DNA of 64,000 nucleotides from Lysinibacillus sp. BPa_S21 (lineage in GTDB: Bacteria; Bacillota; Bacilli; Bacillales_A; Planococcaceae). The stretch spans positions 186,001 through 250,000 of the forward strand of contig NZ_JALIRS010000002.1 in NCBI RefSeq assembly GCF_023337795.1. Reading direction: 5' to 3'. Both the position numbers and the translations under genes were made by a program. The notes below the pieces were generated by a model. It worked only from the letters and a program-made list of their open reading frames with translations, was not told where the DNA came from and did no database searches. Shown one piece after another: positions 46,555 through 56,892 of this stretch (position 1 is its first letter; each line of letters begins with the position of its first letter).

Positions 46555-47345
46555 ATCAATTCACTACTTTCTTTTACGAATAGCTCTATTATATACGATT
46601 TCGCCCACAATTTGGCTATGCTGAAAGTTATAATTTTAATAAAATTTTTTTCAAGCGATAACAATTCATTGTAACTTAATTGGCAAACATAGAAGCCATT
46701 GCAGATAAAGGCATATTGCACAGTGTGTTGATTAACCATTTCATCTACTCTAATTAAAACTCACATTATCAGAGGGCTATTCTTCAAGAAGGATAATGCC
46801 GTTTTTATTGAAGTAAAGCGGGAATTTAGTGAATAACTTATCATAAAATTCGAAACGAAGACCACAAAGACCAGATGCAATATGGTTTTCAACGAATGAC
46901 ATTGAATCTTTAAAAGTAAGTTTTTATTTGGACAAACGCAATAAAAGAGAGTTATCCAGGACAAGCAAGTATGGATAAAATTGGGATCAATGAAAAATGA
47001 GAGAAATTAAACAAATAAAATATTAAAGACTATCTGATGCTTTCAACTAACAGCGCAGTTTACTTAAAAAATTAAATAAGTTTAGTAAGGAGAGATTTGT
47101 TATTATAAAAATAAATTGCTATTACTCTCCCAGTTGGTTTTATTTGTAACAGTAAATCCTTCTCGTTAGTCATACAATTCACATTACCTAATATTTATAG
47201 AATAAAACGTCTGATTATTCAGTTAAAAACGCAGCGATTTAGTTTAAGAAAAATGTTTTAGCTTGTTCAACTATTGAGCAAAATTATATAGTTTATCTAC
47301 AAGTATGAAAAGGTACAAGCTGAATATAGATAAATGGAGGGGAAT
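46555..47345. other. Long intergenic region with one dispersed repeat
   Basis: 46722-46760 (GTGTGTTGATTAACCATTTC) is a diverged copy of the repeat at 23168 and 37662. The rest (about 700 bases) is AT-rich; frames in it lack binding sites and family features. It should contain the promoter of the downstream plus-strand gene. Confidence 0.4.
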
Positions 47346-48041
47346 ATGGTGAAAAAACAACGTTCAAACAAAATATTAATTTTATTCGAGTTGATTTTTT
47401 ATGTGGCATTACCTTATGTTATATGGAATTTTGGAAGAGAGCCTTTAGGTGATTATACAGCAATGCTGATTTCAACCATTCCAGGGATTGTTTACACCAT
47501 TTACCGCTTTATTTTAGATAAGCAATTTAACATTACTGGCTTATTAATTTTAGGTTCACTAACACTAGGTACGACAGTAAATTTACTATCAGGGTCAGCA
47601 GAGCAAATGATTTGGAATGGTGTATATCTAGGTCTCTTTTATACATTTCTTTATATTGTTACGCTATTGATTAAGCGTCCTCTTTCTTTATATATTGCTG
47701 TTGATTTTGTATATTTGCAAGGTTATGCACGAATGGACAGCAGAGCATTATTTTTTCAAAAAGGAATCTTTAAATGGTTTCAATTTATTCAGGTTATTTT
47801 CATTATCAGAGGGCTTTTTATGGCAGGATTAACAGTATACCTACTCAATAAATATGGAATTGATGGCTATGGTGGCATGTTGATATATAAGCAAATCGCA
47901 GGGTGGGCTTTCTCGATTTTCATTATAAGTATGTTCTTTTATATAAATGTCCCCGTACGAAACTTTTTTGCTATGCAACAAAATCAATTACAAGACAACA
48001 ATAATCTATCTCTCCAACAATCAAACGCAACTGTTGAATAA
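47346..48041 (+). CDS. VC0807-family multi-pass membrane protein
   Basis: A 231-residue protein with six or seven hydrophobic segments. The pattern ISTIPGIVYTIYRF, NITGLLILGSLTLGTTVNLLSGS and the large loop RPLSLYIAVDFV match the VC0807 family of unknown function. The ATG at 47346 is five bases after GGAGGGG; an ATG at 47334 overlaps that site and is rejected. It is an isolated plus-strand gene between spoVID and hemL, so probably acquired. Confidence 0.72.
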   Translation: MVKKQRSNKILILFELIFYVALPYVIWNFGREPLGDYTAMLISTIPGIVYTIYRFILDKQFNITGLLILGSLTLGTTVNLLSGSAEQMIWNGVYLGLFYTFLYIVTLLIKRPLSLYIAVDFVYLQGYARMDSRALFFQKGIFKWFQFIQVIFIIRGLFMAGLTVYLLNKYGIDGYGGMLIYKQIAGWAFSIFIISMFFYINVPVRNFFAMQQNQLQDNNNLSLQQSNATVE

Positions 48042-48297
48042 AAGATTCTTTTTCCTCTCCTAAATAACGGCTTTTATTGAAATTACGGCTTGGAGAGGAA
48101 GGCCGACCAACTATGGTTCCGTTAGCCTACCTCCAATGACCACGGTGTATCATGGGAAGCACTCATAGGAAATTCATTCTACTCAGGTTGCTACACCAGC
48201 AAATGGGTATATAAAATCTACAGGACAAGTTGATGTATTAAGACTTACTTATCGTCTATCTGCAATAAAATCCTCATTTGCAAATTTTAGAAGCATA

Positions 48298-48344
48298 CAA
48301 AAAACCACTTCTTATCAAATGTTAGAATTGATAAGAAGTGGTTA
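48298..48344 (-). terminator. Terminator of the hem operon
   Basis: AACCACTTCTTATCA pairs with TGATAAGAAGTGGTT, followed by TTTTTTG on the minus strand, 17 bases after hemL. The bases from 48042 to here show no gene. Confidence 0.9.
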
Positions 48345-48360
48345 CTAATTCACACTCGTG

Positions 48361-49653
48361 TTATCTTGCTAATTGAGCAAATACTTTATGGAAAGCATCC
48401 ACTGTTTTTGCGATATGCTCTTCTGTATGTGCCGTAGAAATAAATAAACCTTCAAATTGAGATGGCGGTAAGAAAATACCTTCTTCTGCCATTAGACGGA
48501 AGTATTCAGCAAATAATTGTAAATCTGACGTTTTTGCTGAATCAAAATCAATAACATCCTCGTTCGTAAAGAAGAAACCTATCATTGAACCAGCACGATT
48601 TACAGTATGCGGAATATTGTATTTCGTTGCGGCTTCACGGAAACCTGCCTCTAATTGATCCCCAAGCTTTTGGAAGTATTCATAAGAGTTACTATCAAGG
48701 CGTGATAATGTTTCAAAGCCTGCTGTCATTGCTAATGGATTCCCTGACAATGTTCCAGCTTGATAGATCGGACCCGCTGGTGCTACCTGCTCCATAATTT
48801 CCTTTTTCCCTGCAAATGCACCAACAGGAAGTCCACCGCCAATAACTTTACCTAATGTTGTCATATCAGGTGTTACATCAAAATAACCTTGTGCACAACC
48901 ATAATCAACACGGAAGCCTGTCATAACTTCATCAAAAATCAACAATGTCCCATGTTCCTTTGTTAATTCACGTAAACCTTGTAGGAAGCCTGGTTGTGGA
49001 GGGACAACCCCCATATTTCCTGCGACTGGCTCAACAATTACTGCCGCAAGCTCTGTACCAAACTTTTCGAAGACTAGTTTAGCCCCTTCTAAGTCATTGT
49101 ACGCTACTGTTAATGTATTACGTGCAATATCCGCTGGAACACCAGGGCTGTCAGGTAAACCTAGTGTAGCTACCCCAGAGCCAGCCTTAATTAGCAACGA
49201 ATCTCCATGACCGTGATACGAGCCCTCAAATTTTAAAATTTTATCGCGGCCAGTAACACCACGAGCTACGCGTAAAGCAGACATCGTAGCCTCTGTACCA
49301 GAAGAAACAAAGCGAATCATTTCCATACCAGGTAGTCGATCTAACACTAATTTGGCTAAACGATTTTCTGTGTAGCTTGGTGCTCCAAACGAAGAGCCCT
49401 TCGCTGCTGTTTCTGCAATTGCTTGTACAACTTCTGGATGAGAATGCCCTAAAATAAGTGGTCCCCATGATAATACATAATCAATATACTCATTGCCATC
49501 AATGTCTTTAATCATCGCACCGTGACCAGATTCCATAAAGATTGGATCCATGTTTACGGATTTGAATGCACGTACTGGGCTACTTACACCACCTGGCATT
49601 AAGTTAATTGCTTCAGCATATGCTTGTTTTGATTTTTCGTAAGAACGTGTCAT
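48361..49653 (-). CDS. hemL: Glutamate-1-semialdehyde 2,1-aminomutase
   Basis: A 430-residue PLP enzyme making 5-aminolaevulinate from glutamate-1-semialdehyde. [30 protein letters not shown] and the PLP lysine in [15 protein letters not shown] (near residue 266) are visible. Last gene of hemAXCDBL; its start abuts the hemB stop codon (TAAATG). Confidence 0.98.
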   Translation of the reverse strand: MTRSYEKSKQAYAEAINLMPGGVSSPVRAFKSVNMDPIFMESGHGAMIKDIDGNEYIDYVLSWGPLILGHSHPEVVQAIAETAAKGSSFGAPSYTENRLAKLVLDRLPGMEMIRFVSSGTEATMSALRVARGVTGRDKILKFEGSYHGHGDSLLIKAGSGVATLGLPDSPGVPADIARNTLTVAYNDLEGAKLVFEKFGTELAAVIVEPVAGNMGVVPPQPGFLQGLRELTKEHGTLLIFDEVMTGFRVDYGCAQGYFDVTPDMTTLGKVIGGGLPVGAFAGKKEIMEQVAPAGPIYQAGTLSGNPLAMTAGFETLSRLDSNSYEYFQKLGDQLEAGFREAATKYNIPHTVNRAGSMIGFFFTNEDVIDFDSAKTSDLQLFAEYFRLMAEEGIFLPPSQFEGLFISTAHTEEHIAKTVDAFHKVFAQLAR

Positions 49654-50634
49654 TTATTTCTCCTCCAACCAACGTGCAACATCTTTAGCATGATACGTAA
49701 TGATTAAATCTGAGCCTGCACGTTTCATGCTAAGTAACGTTTCAAGCACTACATTTTTCTCGTCAATCCAGCCGTTAATAGCTGCTGCTTTAATCATTGC
49801 ATATTCACCAGAAACGTTGTATGCAACAATAGGTAATGTATAGTTATTTTTCACATCACGAATAATGTCTAAATAACTTAGAGCTGGCTTCACGATTAAG
49901 AAATCTGCACCTTCTTCAATATCCGACTCCGCTTCACGGAATGCCTCCATACGATTCGAAGGATCCATTTGGTATGATTTGCGATCACCAAATTGAGGTG
50001 CACCATCAGCTGCATCTCGGAACGGACCGTAATAGCTAGATGCATATTTCACGGCATATGACATAATCGGAACATTTTCAAAGCCTGCTTCATCTAGACC
50101 CGCACGAATAGCTGCCACAAATCCATCCATCATATTAGATGGAGCGATGATATCCGCTCCTGCTTTTGCTTGAGATACTGCCGTACGCGCTAAAACATCT
50201 AATGAAGGATCGTTTAAAATTTGATCGCCTTCAATTAAGCCACAATGACCATGATCTGTAAATTCACATAAGCATGTATCTGCAATGACTAAAAGCTCTG
50301 GATAACGAGCTTTAATCATACGTGTTGCTTCTTGCACAATACCATGATCATGGAATGCACCAGTTCCAACTGCATCTTTTTCTGCAGGTAAGCCAAATAA
50401 AATAACCGCAGGAATTCCTAAAGTAACAACTTCATCAATCTCAGCCTCAAGTTTATCTAACGAAAATTGAAAAACTCCTGGCATAGAAGGTACTTCGTTT
50501 TTAATATTTTCGCCTTCCATAACGAAAATTGGATAAATTAAGTCCTCTTTGTGTAAGTATGTTTCTTTTACCATTGATCGTATTGCAGCATTTGCACGCA
50601 AACGACGATGTCTTTGAAATTGTAATTTTGTCAT
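49654..50634 (-). CDS. hemB: Delta-aminolaevulinic acid dehydratase (porphobilinogen synthase)
   Basis: A 326-residue enzyme starting at ATG 50634 ([20 protein letters not shown]) after GTAGGAGAAAG; the frame to 50775 is a read-back into hemD. It joins two aminolaevulinate molecules. Schiff-base lysines are in [17 protein letters not shown] and [12 protein letters not shown]. The metal-site region [15 protein letters not shown] has the Cys set. It overlaps hemD by four bases. Confidence 0.97.
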   Translation of the reverse strand: MTKLQFQRHRRLRANAAIRSMVKETYLHKEDLIYPIFVMEGENIKNEVPSMPGVFQFSLDKLEAEIDEVVTLGIPAVILFGLPAEKDAVGTGAFHDHGIVQEATRMIKARYPELLVIADTCLCEFTDHGHCGLIEGDQILNDPSLDVLARTAVSQAKAGADIIAPSNMMDGFVAAIRAGLDEAGFENVPIMSYAVKYASSYYGPFRDAADGAPQFGDRKSYQMDPSNRMEAFREAESDIEEGADFLIVKPALSYLDIIRDVKNNYTLPIVAYNVSGEYAMIKAAAINGWIDEKNVVLETLLSMKRAGSDLIITYHAKDVARWLEEK

Positions 50635-51392
50635 TTTCTTTCTCCTACTTTCGTTATTTCCTCGATGACTGCTTGCATGGTATATACGCTCGGCATAACA
50701 TCCACAATCGCACCGTGATTTAAAATAGCTGCTTCTGTAATATGACCGATTGCTGCAACATGTACCGCTTCCCAACCAATTACCGAAGCCACATCCTTGG
50801 CGTAGACATCAACAGCGGAAGGGCTAGCAAAAATCACTGTGACATCGCTATTCGCAAGGATACATTCAATGATCAATTGTTTGTAATCGTGTCGCTCAAT
50901 CGTTTCATAAACTGTCCATTCTTTCAATGTAAAGGGTAACCCTTCCTTCAATGTCTTTTTCGCTTTCTCTCCACGAATAAATAGACATGTAGGATTGCTA
51001 CCTGCTACACTAGGAAATTCTTGAACAAAAACATCTGCACTAAATATAGAAGGCATAAAGCTCACACGAAATCCTAGCTTTTCTAAGGCTGCAGTGGTTT
51101 TCGTACCAATTGAAGCAATTTTCCCTTGAAAATGCTCTACACTTACATGACATCGGAGCATCTTGTTGGCAAAAGCTTCTACAGCATTTTGACTCGTAAA
51201 AATAAGCCATTCAAATTGACGCGCATTCTGTAATTGCACATCATCGTTTTTATCGATAAGCTCGCAAGTTTCAATTAACGGGGCAATTACTGCCTGTCCA
51301 CCTAAAGCTGTAATGTCCTCTATTATAGTTGTCGTCTTAGATGAACCTGTCAAAATAATAGTTTTACCTTCTAAAGGTAAATTATTTTGCAT
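50631..51392 (-). CDS. hemD: Uroporphyrinogen-III synthase
   Basis: A 253-residue two-domain protein with the loose HemD pattern: [19 protein letters not shown] at the start, [11 protein letters not shown] and [15 protein letters not shown]. It closes and flips the D ring of hydroxymethylbilane. Sequence conservation is always low in HemD; the position between hemC and hemB makes the call firm. Confidence 0.93.
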   Translation of the reverse strand: MQNNLPLEGKTIILTGSSKTTTIIEDITALGGQAVIAPLIETCELIDKNDDVQLQNARQFEWLIFTSQNAVEAFANKMLRCHVSVEHFQGKIASIGTKTTAALEKLGFRVSFMPSIFSADVFVQEFPSVAGSNPTCLFIRGEKAKKTLKEGLPFTLKEWTVYETIERHDYKQLIIECILANSDVTVIFASPSAVDVYAKDVASVIGWEAVHVAAIGHITEAAILNHGAIVDVMPSVYTMQAVIEEITKVGERK

Positions 51393-52314
51393 CTTGCTCT
51401 GCCTTTACTCGTTGAATTAATTCAAAAGCACCTTGCTCCGTTAAAATCTCAGCAAGCTCTTTCCCAACTGCTTCCGCATCAGTGCCCACAACTGTTTCCT
51501 TGTAAACAACTGAAGCATCTGGTGCAGCAACAAGGCCAGTTAATGTAATTTCTTCCCCATTTGACTTTGCATATCCTGCGATAGGTACTTGACAGCCGCC
51601 ATCCATAGCCGCTAAGAAAGCACGTTCTGCATGTGCTTCTTGCCATGTAATACGATCTGTTAACTTGCCTAATTCCGTTAATAGTTCCGTGTCGTCTCCT
51701 CGGCATTCAATACCTAAAGAGCCTTGCGCTACTGCTGGCAGACAATCCTCAACAGGTAAAAACTCAGTAACTACATCATCGCTCCAGCCAAGGCGTTTTA
51801 GTCCTGCTGCTGCTAAAATAATAGCATCGTATTCATCAGTTTCAAGTTTAGCTAAGCGTGTATCTACATTTCCGCGAATCCATTTAATTTCTATATCTGG
51901 ACGGACTGTTAAAAGTTGCGCACTACGACGAAGAGAACTTGTCCCAACAACAGCTCCTGCCGGAAGATCGGCAAATTTCACATGTCCTTTTGAAATAAAT
52001 GCATCACGCGCATCTTCACGAGGTGGAATGCAACCAATCACTAATCCTTCTGGCAATACTGCAGGCATATCCTTCATAGAATGAACAGCAAAGTCGATTT
52101 CTTTGTCATAAAGTGCTTGTTCAATTTCTTTTACGAAAAGCCCTTTACCACCTACCTTTGATAGCTGCACATCTAAAATTTGATCGCCTTTTGTGACAAT
52201 TTCTTTCACTTCAAATTCAAATGGTACACCAGCTGCTTTTAACTCATTGATAAACCAATTTGTTTGAGTTAAAGCTAGCTTACTTCTCCTAGAACCTACA
52301 ATAATTTTTCTCAA
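51382..52314 (-). CDS. hemC: Hydroxymethylbilane synthase (porphobilinogen deaminase)
   Basis: A 310-residue enzyme: [18 protein letters not shown] at the N-terminus, [30 protein letters not shown] and the cofactor Cys in [13 protein letters not shown] (near residue 240). It polymerises four porphobilinogens. It overlaps hemD by 11 bases. Confidence 0.98.
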   Translation of the reverse strand: MRKIIVGSRRSKLALTQTNWFINELKAAGVPFEFEVKEIVTKGDQILDVQLSKVGGKGLFVKEIEQALYDKEIDFAVHSMKDMPAVLPEGLVIGCIPPREDARDAFISKGHVKFADLPAGAVVGTSSLRRSAQLLTVRPDIEIKWIRGNVDTRLAKLETDEYDAIILAAAGLKRLGWSDDVVTEFLPVEDCLPAVAQGSLGIECRGDDTELLTELGKLTDRITWQEAHAERAFLAAMDGGCQVPIAGYAKSNGEEITLTGLVAAPDASVVYKETVVGTDAEAVGKELAEILTEQGAFELIQRVKAEQDAK

Positions 52315-52332
52315 CAGTCTCCAACCTCTCTC

Positions 52333-53160
52333 CTAATACCATAAATGGAATCGTGATAAACTACTTCCTAAAAAGAAGTTCACAACAACTAATAGGTATG
52401 CATATATATGTACCCATGCGTAAGTTGTCCCTGTTAGCTTACTCTTACGATTCACATACAAGATAAAGCAATACAAAATTAAAATAATAAAGGACCCTAT
52501 AATCTTCGCATCAAAAAACGAAAGACTCTCTACATTTAGTAGTGCCCATTCAAACCCTAAAACTAAACTTACAAATAGCACTGGAATACCAATGTAAAAT
52601 GAAACATTCATCCAGTTACTCGTCTGCTGTAATGATGGCAATCTTGTCCATAAATGCGACCATTTTTTCTTTTTAAGCAAACGATATAATACTAAATACA
52701 ATATCGCAAAAACAAATGTTAACGAAAACACTGCGTACGATAAAATTGCAAATGATATATGAATAAAAAGCAATTCCGAAATTAAAGTATCGCTAACGAT
52801 TCCTGTTGACCTTTTCGGCATAAAAGTAAAAATACTAGCGAATAAAAATCCTAGTATATTAATAATAAATACCGGTAGATCGACTCGTGCTATACAGTGC
52901 AAAATAATAGATAAAGTCACGAGCAGCCAGGAATAAAAGAGAATCCCTTCAGACAAGGATAAAATCGGAAAACGCTTCGTTTCCACAAAAGTTAATAGTA
53001 TAATGGCACTTTGAAATACCCATACGAATGAAACAAGCCAAAAAGCAACTCGCCTTGCTCGAATTTGCTTATAAAAGTAATCAGTAAAGTAAAATACTAG
53101 ACTGATCGCATACAAGACGATCATTACTTCATAGAGCCTTGTCATTGTCAAATCAGCCAA
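52333..53160 (-). CDS. hemX: HemX, CcsA-like membrane protein of the haem operon
   Basis: A 275-residue protein with eight membrane segments, similar to cytochrome c assembly CcsA proteins. In B. subtilis HemX lowers the amount of HemA. The start is TTG 53160 after AAGGGATG; an ATG at 53145 is possible. Directly before hemC, but unusually far (about 415 bases) from hemA. Confidence 0.92.
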   Translation of the reverse strand: MADLTMTRLYEVMIVLYAISLVFYFTDYFYKQIRARRVAFWLVSFVWVFQSAIILLTFVETKRFPILSLSEGILFYSWLLVTLSIILHCIARVDLPVFIINILGFLFASIFTFMPKRSTGIVSDTLISELLFIHISFAILSYAVFSLTFVFAILYLVLYRLLKKKKWSHLWTRLPSLQQTSNWMNVSFYIGIPVLFVSLVLGFEWALLNVESLSFFDAKIIGSFIILILYCFILYVNRKSKLTGTTYAWVHIYAYLLVVVNFFLGSSLSRFHLWY

Positions 53161-53576
53161 TAGACATCCCTTCTTTATTTTGAAAGTGCTAAAGCAGTGT
53201 ACTTTAGCCTAGAAAAAAAAACGTTTTCGTATCCTTAGTTTACCATACAGATACGAAAACGCCTCATTTAATATCAATAGAAAATCTCGTTCGCGGGAAA
53301 AAGCTCGAAGGACAACTTTTCTAAAGTTGCACCGCGAACACATAGACATCTATCAATTATGCCTTGGCATAATTACGTCCGGAATCGGCTTTGTGCTAGC
53401 ACAAAGAACTCTTTTCCGATTCTGTGACATCCGCCGGAGGCTTTAACTTCTTTCAGCGGATGTTTCGGACACCCGCTGAAAAGTAACTTTAACCTGCATT
53501 CATCTCACCACCTATAGAGGTGGGAGATTTGTAGCTGACGCTTTGCTTTCGCTACAAAAACACATGCTGAAAGAAG
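53161..53576. repeat. hemA-hemX gap with dispersed repeats
   Basis: 53351-53480 carries TATCAATTATGCCTTGGC and GGAATCGGCTT, then TTTCCGATTCTG and a hairpin of TTCAGCGG words. GACGCTTTGCTTTCGC follows near 53530. No gene is seen. See also the terminator at 53213. Confidence 0.6.
53213..53262 (-). terminator. Terminator-like hairpin between hemA and hemX
   Basis: On the minus strand CGTTTTCGTATC pairs with GATACGAAAACGT, followed by nine or more T. It would separate hemA from hemXCDBL, which are one operon in B. subtilis. Confidence 0.85.
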
Positions 53577-54941
53577 TTAGAAAGAATACTTTGGTTCAGC
53601 GGAAGATTGTGACGACTGTAAGCGTTCTTTGCGTTCAAGCTCTTGTTCTGTCATCGCAGTAACTTCAGCTTCCACAGCATCCTCTATACCGAAAATTTGT
53701 TGGAATAAACGTAACTGTTCATTTGCTTTTGGTGAATTTGCCATTTCCTTAGCTTGTAAAATTGGTTCTTTTAACAATTGATTAATAATCGACTTTGTAT
53801 GCTTACTTAAAATTTTACGTTCACGATCCGTTAAATCCGGCATTTTATTCTCGATACTAATCATTGTCTCTTCTTGTATATGATTCGCTTTTTTACGTAA
53901 AGCCGAGATGACAGGGACAACACCAAGAGTGGCGACCCAATCTTTAAATTGCACAACCTCTTTACCAATCATCGAAGAAATATCAGCAGCAGCACGTTCA
54001 CGTTCTGCTAAGTTGGCTTCGACGATGCCTTGTAAATCATCTATATCATATAAGAAAACATTTGGTAAATCTCCAACACGTGGATCAATATCTCGTGGAA
54101 CTGCAATATCTACCATAAATAATGGTTTACCTTTACGTAAACGTTCAACAAATTGCATCAATTCATAGTCAATCACATAATCTGTTGCACCTGTAGACGT
54201 AATTAAAATATCCGCTTCAAGTAACGAACATTGTAGTTCCTTCATAGATTTTGCTTCACCGTCAAATTTAGCTGCCAAACTTTCTGCTTTTTCGAACGTA
54301 CGGTTAATAACGGTTACTTTCCCTACACCGCTACCGTAAAGGTTCTCCATAGCAAGTTCTCCCATTTTTCCGGCACCTAAAATGGCTACATGTTTACGTT
54401 GTAAAGACCCGAAAATTTTCTTCGCTAATTCAACTGCTGCATAAGAGACTGATACCGCGTTCTCACCGATAGCCGTTTCGTTATGTGCACGCTTCGCAAA
54501 TGTCACTGCTTGTTTAAATAGCTGATTGTATACCGTTCCTGTTGTTCCAATCTCTTGTCCATTTAAGAAGCTTTTTTTTACTTGTCCTAAAATTTGAGTT
54601 TCGCCAAGTACCATCGAATCAATTCCAGCTGTCACTTTGAATAAATGCTCGATTGCCTCATCTTCTTCACGAATTGTTAAATACGAAGAAAATGTCTCCA
54701 CAGGCAAGTCGAACCAGTTTGCTAAAAATTGTTTTACAAAATGACGTCCAGTATGCAATTGATCAACTACTGCATAAATTTCCGTACGATTACATGTCGA
54801 AACAATAACATTTTCCAATATGCTTTTTTGCTTTTGCAGCGCTTCCATTGCCTGTGGTAGTTCACTCTCTATGAATGATAACTTTTCACGTATCTCAACT
54901 GGCGCCGTTTTATAATTCAAGCCTACTACGATGGTATGCAT
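53577..54941 (-). CDS. hemA: Glutamyl-tRNA reductase
   Basis: A 454-residue enzyme starting at ATG 54941 ([20 protein letters not shown]) after GAGAGGTG. The catalytic Cys is in [13 protein letters not shown] (near residue 50), NADPH domain [16 protein letters not shown], and the C-terminal dimerisation helix follows. It reduces Glu-tRNA to glutamate-1-semialdehyde, the first haem step. The C-terminal 25 residues ([14 protein letters not shown]) extend beyond the family core. Confidence 0.97.
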   Translation of the reverse strand: MHTIVVGLNYKTAPVEIREKLSFIESELPQAMEALQKQKSILENVIVSTCNRTEIYAVVDQLHTGRHFVKQFLANWFDLPVETFSSYLTIREEDEAIEHLFKVTAGIDSMVLGETQILGQVKKSFLNGQEIGTTGTVYNQLFKQAVTFAKRAHNETAIGENAVSVSYAAVELAKKIFGSLQRKHVAILGAGKMGELAMENLYGSGVGKVTVINRTFEKAESLAAKFDGEAKSMKELQCSLLEADILITSTGATDYVIDYELMQFVERLRKGKPLFMVDIAVPRDIDPRVGDLPNVFLYDIDDLQGIVEANLAERERAAADISSMIGKEVVQFKDWVATLGVVPVISALRKKANHIQEETMISIENKMPDLTDRERKILSKHTKSIINQLLKEPILQAKEMANSPKANEQLRLFQQIFGIEDAVEAEVTAMTEQELERKERLQSSQSSAEPKYSF

Positions 54942-54976
54942 GAATAACACCTCTCACGTTCTAATTAACAAATCTC

Positions 54977-55007
54977 ATTATAGCACAGTTCGACACGAGT
55001 TCATCAA
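54977..55007 (-). promoter_or_regulatory. Candidate hemA promoter
   Basis: A perfect TATAAT (54977-54982) lies 36 bases before hemA, with TTGATG (55002-55007) at a 19-base spacing. Confidence 0.5.
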
Positions 55008-55129
55008 TAATTTGTGAACATGTCATGAAGAACTGTAATTCGTCATCTACATTAGAATTATTATAAACTAAGTGTAACAAATTATACATTCGGTTTCAAA
55101 TTTAAAATCTGGCATAACGTGTGATGGAT

Positions 55130-55212
55130 TTCCGTTTTATCATCCAACTTTTGAGTTTTATCGATTAACTTTCATATTTTATCACCCAACTTCTGAATTT
55201 TATCGACATCCA
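55130..55212. repeat. Short tandem repeat of TTTTATC-x-CAACTT units
   Basis: Four imperfect units of about 22 bases: TTTTATCATCCAACTTTTGA, TTTTATCGATTAACTTTCAT, TTTTATCACCCAACTTCTGA and TTTTATCGACATCCA. It lies between hemA and a convergent-looking terminator; no gene is present. Confidence 0.6.
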
Positions 55213-55223
55213 CCTACCAAAGA

Positions 55224-55266
55224 GCAAAAAGGATTCATACACAAAACTATGTGTGAATCCCTTTAC
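55224..55266. terminator. Terminator downstream of the small ORF
   Basis: AAGGATTCATACACA pairs with TGTGTGAATCCCTT, with A-runs and T-runs on the two sides; on the minus strand it follows the 27-residue ORF. Confidence 0.8.
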
Positions 55267-55320
55267 AATAGAATTATTAAATTATCTTTAACAGGCTAAA
55301 TTTACTCTTAAAGACTAGGT

Positions 55321-55404
55321 TTACCCTTTGCAGATGCATGCATGTAATGTTATTAATAAAAACGCACAAAATGAAACTAAGAAGAAAGGAATGGTACTGT
55401 TCAT
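55321..55404 (-). CDS. Possible 27-residue hydrophobic peptide
   Basis: ATG 55404 opens 27 codons (MNSTIPFFLVSFCAFLLITL, then HACICKG) after GAGGTGAGGAT. A single hydrophobic span, a strong binding site and a downstream terminator argue for a gene. It resembles membrane-active peptides of type I toxin-antitoxin systems or small membrane regulators in size only. No antisense RNA promoter could be fixed. Confidence 0.4.
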   Translation of the reverse strand: MNSTIPFFLVSFCAFLLITLHACICKG

Positions 55405-55466
55405 TTATCCTCACCTCAAAATATCTTTTAAGGTAACATTCCCAACTTCAATTTATTTATATAATG

Positions 55467-55499
55467 AATAATCACCGCCTCCTAAGGAGTGCGGTGATC
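55467..55499. terminator. Hairpin downstream of the MBL hydrolase
   Basis: ATCACCGC pairs with GCGGTGAT around a CTCC...GGAG inner stem, 20 bases after the MBL stop codon; the T-run is weak. Confidence 0.55.
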
Positions 55500-55518
55500 T
55501 TAGATCTCCATCATAAAA

Positions 55519-56220
55519 TTAAAACCGTACACTAAATCCTTTGAATTGATGAATACCTGTTCCAAACTTCACTAGATTCTTTTCTTTAAGTTCCTTAACT
55601 GCGCTTACGAGTTCTTGTAAGATACTTGGTTCAAGACCTAATGTATGATGTGAACCATAAATTTTTGTGACACACGGAATCGTTGATATCTTTTCCCAGG
55701 AATCAACTAAGTCAAGAGGGTTAGTCGAAGGGTAAAAAGCATAGATAGGTGCCCCATCATAAAGTAAATCACCAGTAAATAAATATCCGTTTGTTTTGTC
55801 AAAAACACATATATGACCTGGAGAATGCCCAGGGGTATGATGAATAATTAATTCTCTGTTCCCTAAATCAATCACATCACCATCCTGTAATAATCCAGTT
55901 GGGGTTCCTTGATATGGTTTATATGTTTCTGGATTAAATGATTTTGGAGTTGGAATTGCTATATCTCTACTAATATCTCTTCTTATTTGTTCTATAGTCA
56001 ATCCTTTAATACCATTAGTTAACCAATCTGAGTCAGCTTCATGAACATAAACATTTTCAAATTCCCCATGGCTTCCAATATGATCAGCATGCACATGAGT
56101 TGTTAAAACAACAATCGGTAAATCAGTTAATTGATCCGTTATGCGTTTGATATTATCAATTCCAAGACCTGTATCAATAAGAACTGCTTTCTTATTGCCG
56201 ATCAATAGAAATGAATGCAC
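55519..56220 (-). CDS. Metallo-beta-lactamase-fold hydrolase
   Basis: The metal motif HVHADHIG (near residue 44) and the later HHTPGHSPGHICVF, FTGDLLYDGA and YGSHHTLGL are glyoxalase-II-like MBL features. Substrate unknown. The GTG at 56220 is the first ordinary start, but the same frame is open for another 29 codons and encodes a conserved-looking N-terminus (KDSWFTIQEIDNVTFAISEY) that lacks ATG, GTG or TTG. A GGGGGG sits just before ATT-ATA there. Either a rare start codon is used or the start has been lost. Confidence 0.8.
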   Translation of the reverse strand: MHSFLLIGNKKAVLIDTGLGIDNIKRITDQLTDLPIVVLTTHVHADHIGSHGEFENVYVHEADSDWLTNGIKGLTIEQIRRDISRDIAIPTPKSFNPETYKPYQGTPTGLLQDGDVIDLGNRELIIHHTPGHSPGHICVFDKTNGYLFTGDLLYDGAPIYAFYPSTNPLDLVDSWEKISTIPCVTKIYGSHHTLGLEPSILQELVSAVKELKEKNLVKFGTGIHQFKGFSVRF

Positions 56221-56334
56221 CTTTTCCCAATGCCCATACTCACTAATTGCAAATGTTACATTATCGATTTCCTGAATTGTAAACCACGAGTCCTTAACTA
56301 TAATCCCCCCCTAAAATACGAGTATAACTTTTAA

Positions 56335-56825
56335 TATTACTTAAAGTATTGATTTATGTACTAATCTAAGCAGGAAAAGCAAATTATTGAAGTTTACTGT
56401 TCGTTTTATCATCGGTAAACGCCATATCTTCTTATTCGATATGGTATTCTCATATCCCTTGCTATTTAAGTGTAGAAACCAAACAAAATAATTCTGTAAC
56501 TACTCCCCTTAAAGCGAATGTGACCATCATCCTATCGCTACCGCTACGTTAACACTGCACTTTCGTAGACTCCCTAGGAAGCTTTGCTCTGTGCGAAAGC
56601 GAAGCGGCCGCCCACCGGAATGGAAATCAACCCCACGAAGAGTTAGGAACCATTACAACAGTGCTATCGACCATTATTTCATTAACAACCATACCAATCA
56701 TGTTTTATTTTATTAATTAAATGCAGTATTTTAGATAAATCTATTACTCTCATAAATAATCGGTGAATACCAAATAACACACCCCGCACTTGGTGCCTGA
56801 AGCCATTAATCTAAATTCAAATAAA
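56335..56825. repeat. Region between MBL gene and BMC operon, with palindromic repeats
   Basis: 56545-56640 carries GCACTTTCG, then GTGCGAAAGCGAAGCGG and CCGGAATGGAAATCAACC, the inverted match of 1140-1250. The rest shows no gene. It marks the downstream border of the BMC operon. Confidence 0.55.
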
Positions 56826-56874
56826 AAGGCCGACTTAGAATAGTTTTCACTTTCGCTTACTAAGTTAGCCTTTA
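56826..56874 (-). terminator. Terminator of the BMC operon
   Basis: AGGCTAACTTAG pairs with CTAAGTCGGCCT (two mismatches) on the minus strand and is followed by TTTTTATTT, 20 bases after the mdh stop codon. Confidence 0.75.
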
Positions 56875-56892
56875 TGTTTATGCACTATTTTA

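Noticed and set aside
46518-46964. Two minus-strand frames upstream of the CoxG-like gene
   Set aside because: Hydrophobic AT-rich translation without binding site or family features; one overlaps a dispersed repeat.
50635-50775. N-terminal extension of hemB
   Set aside because: It is hemD sequence in another frame; the ATG at 50634 has the binding site and matches homologues.
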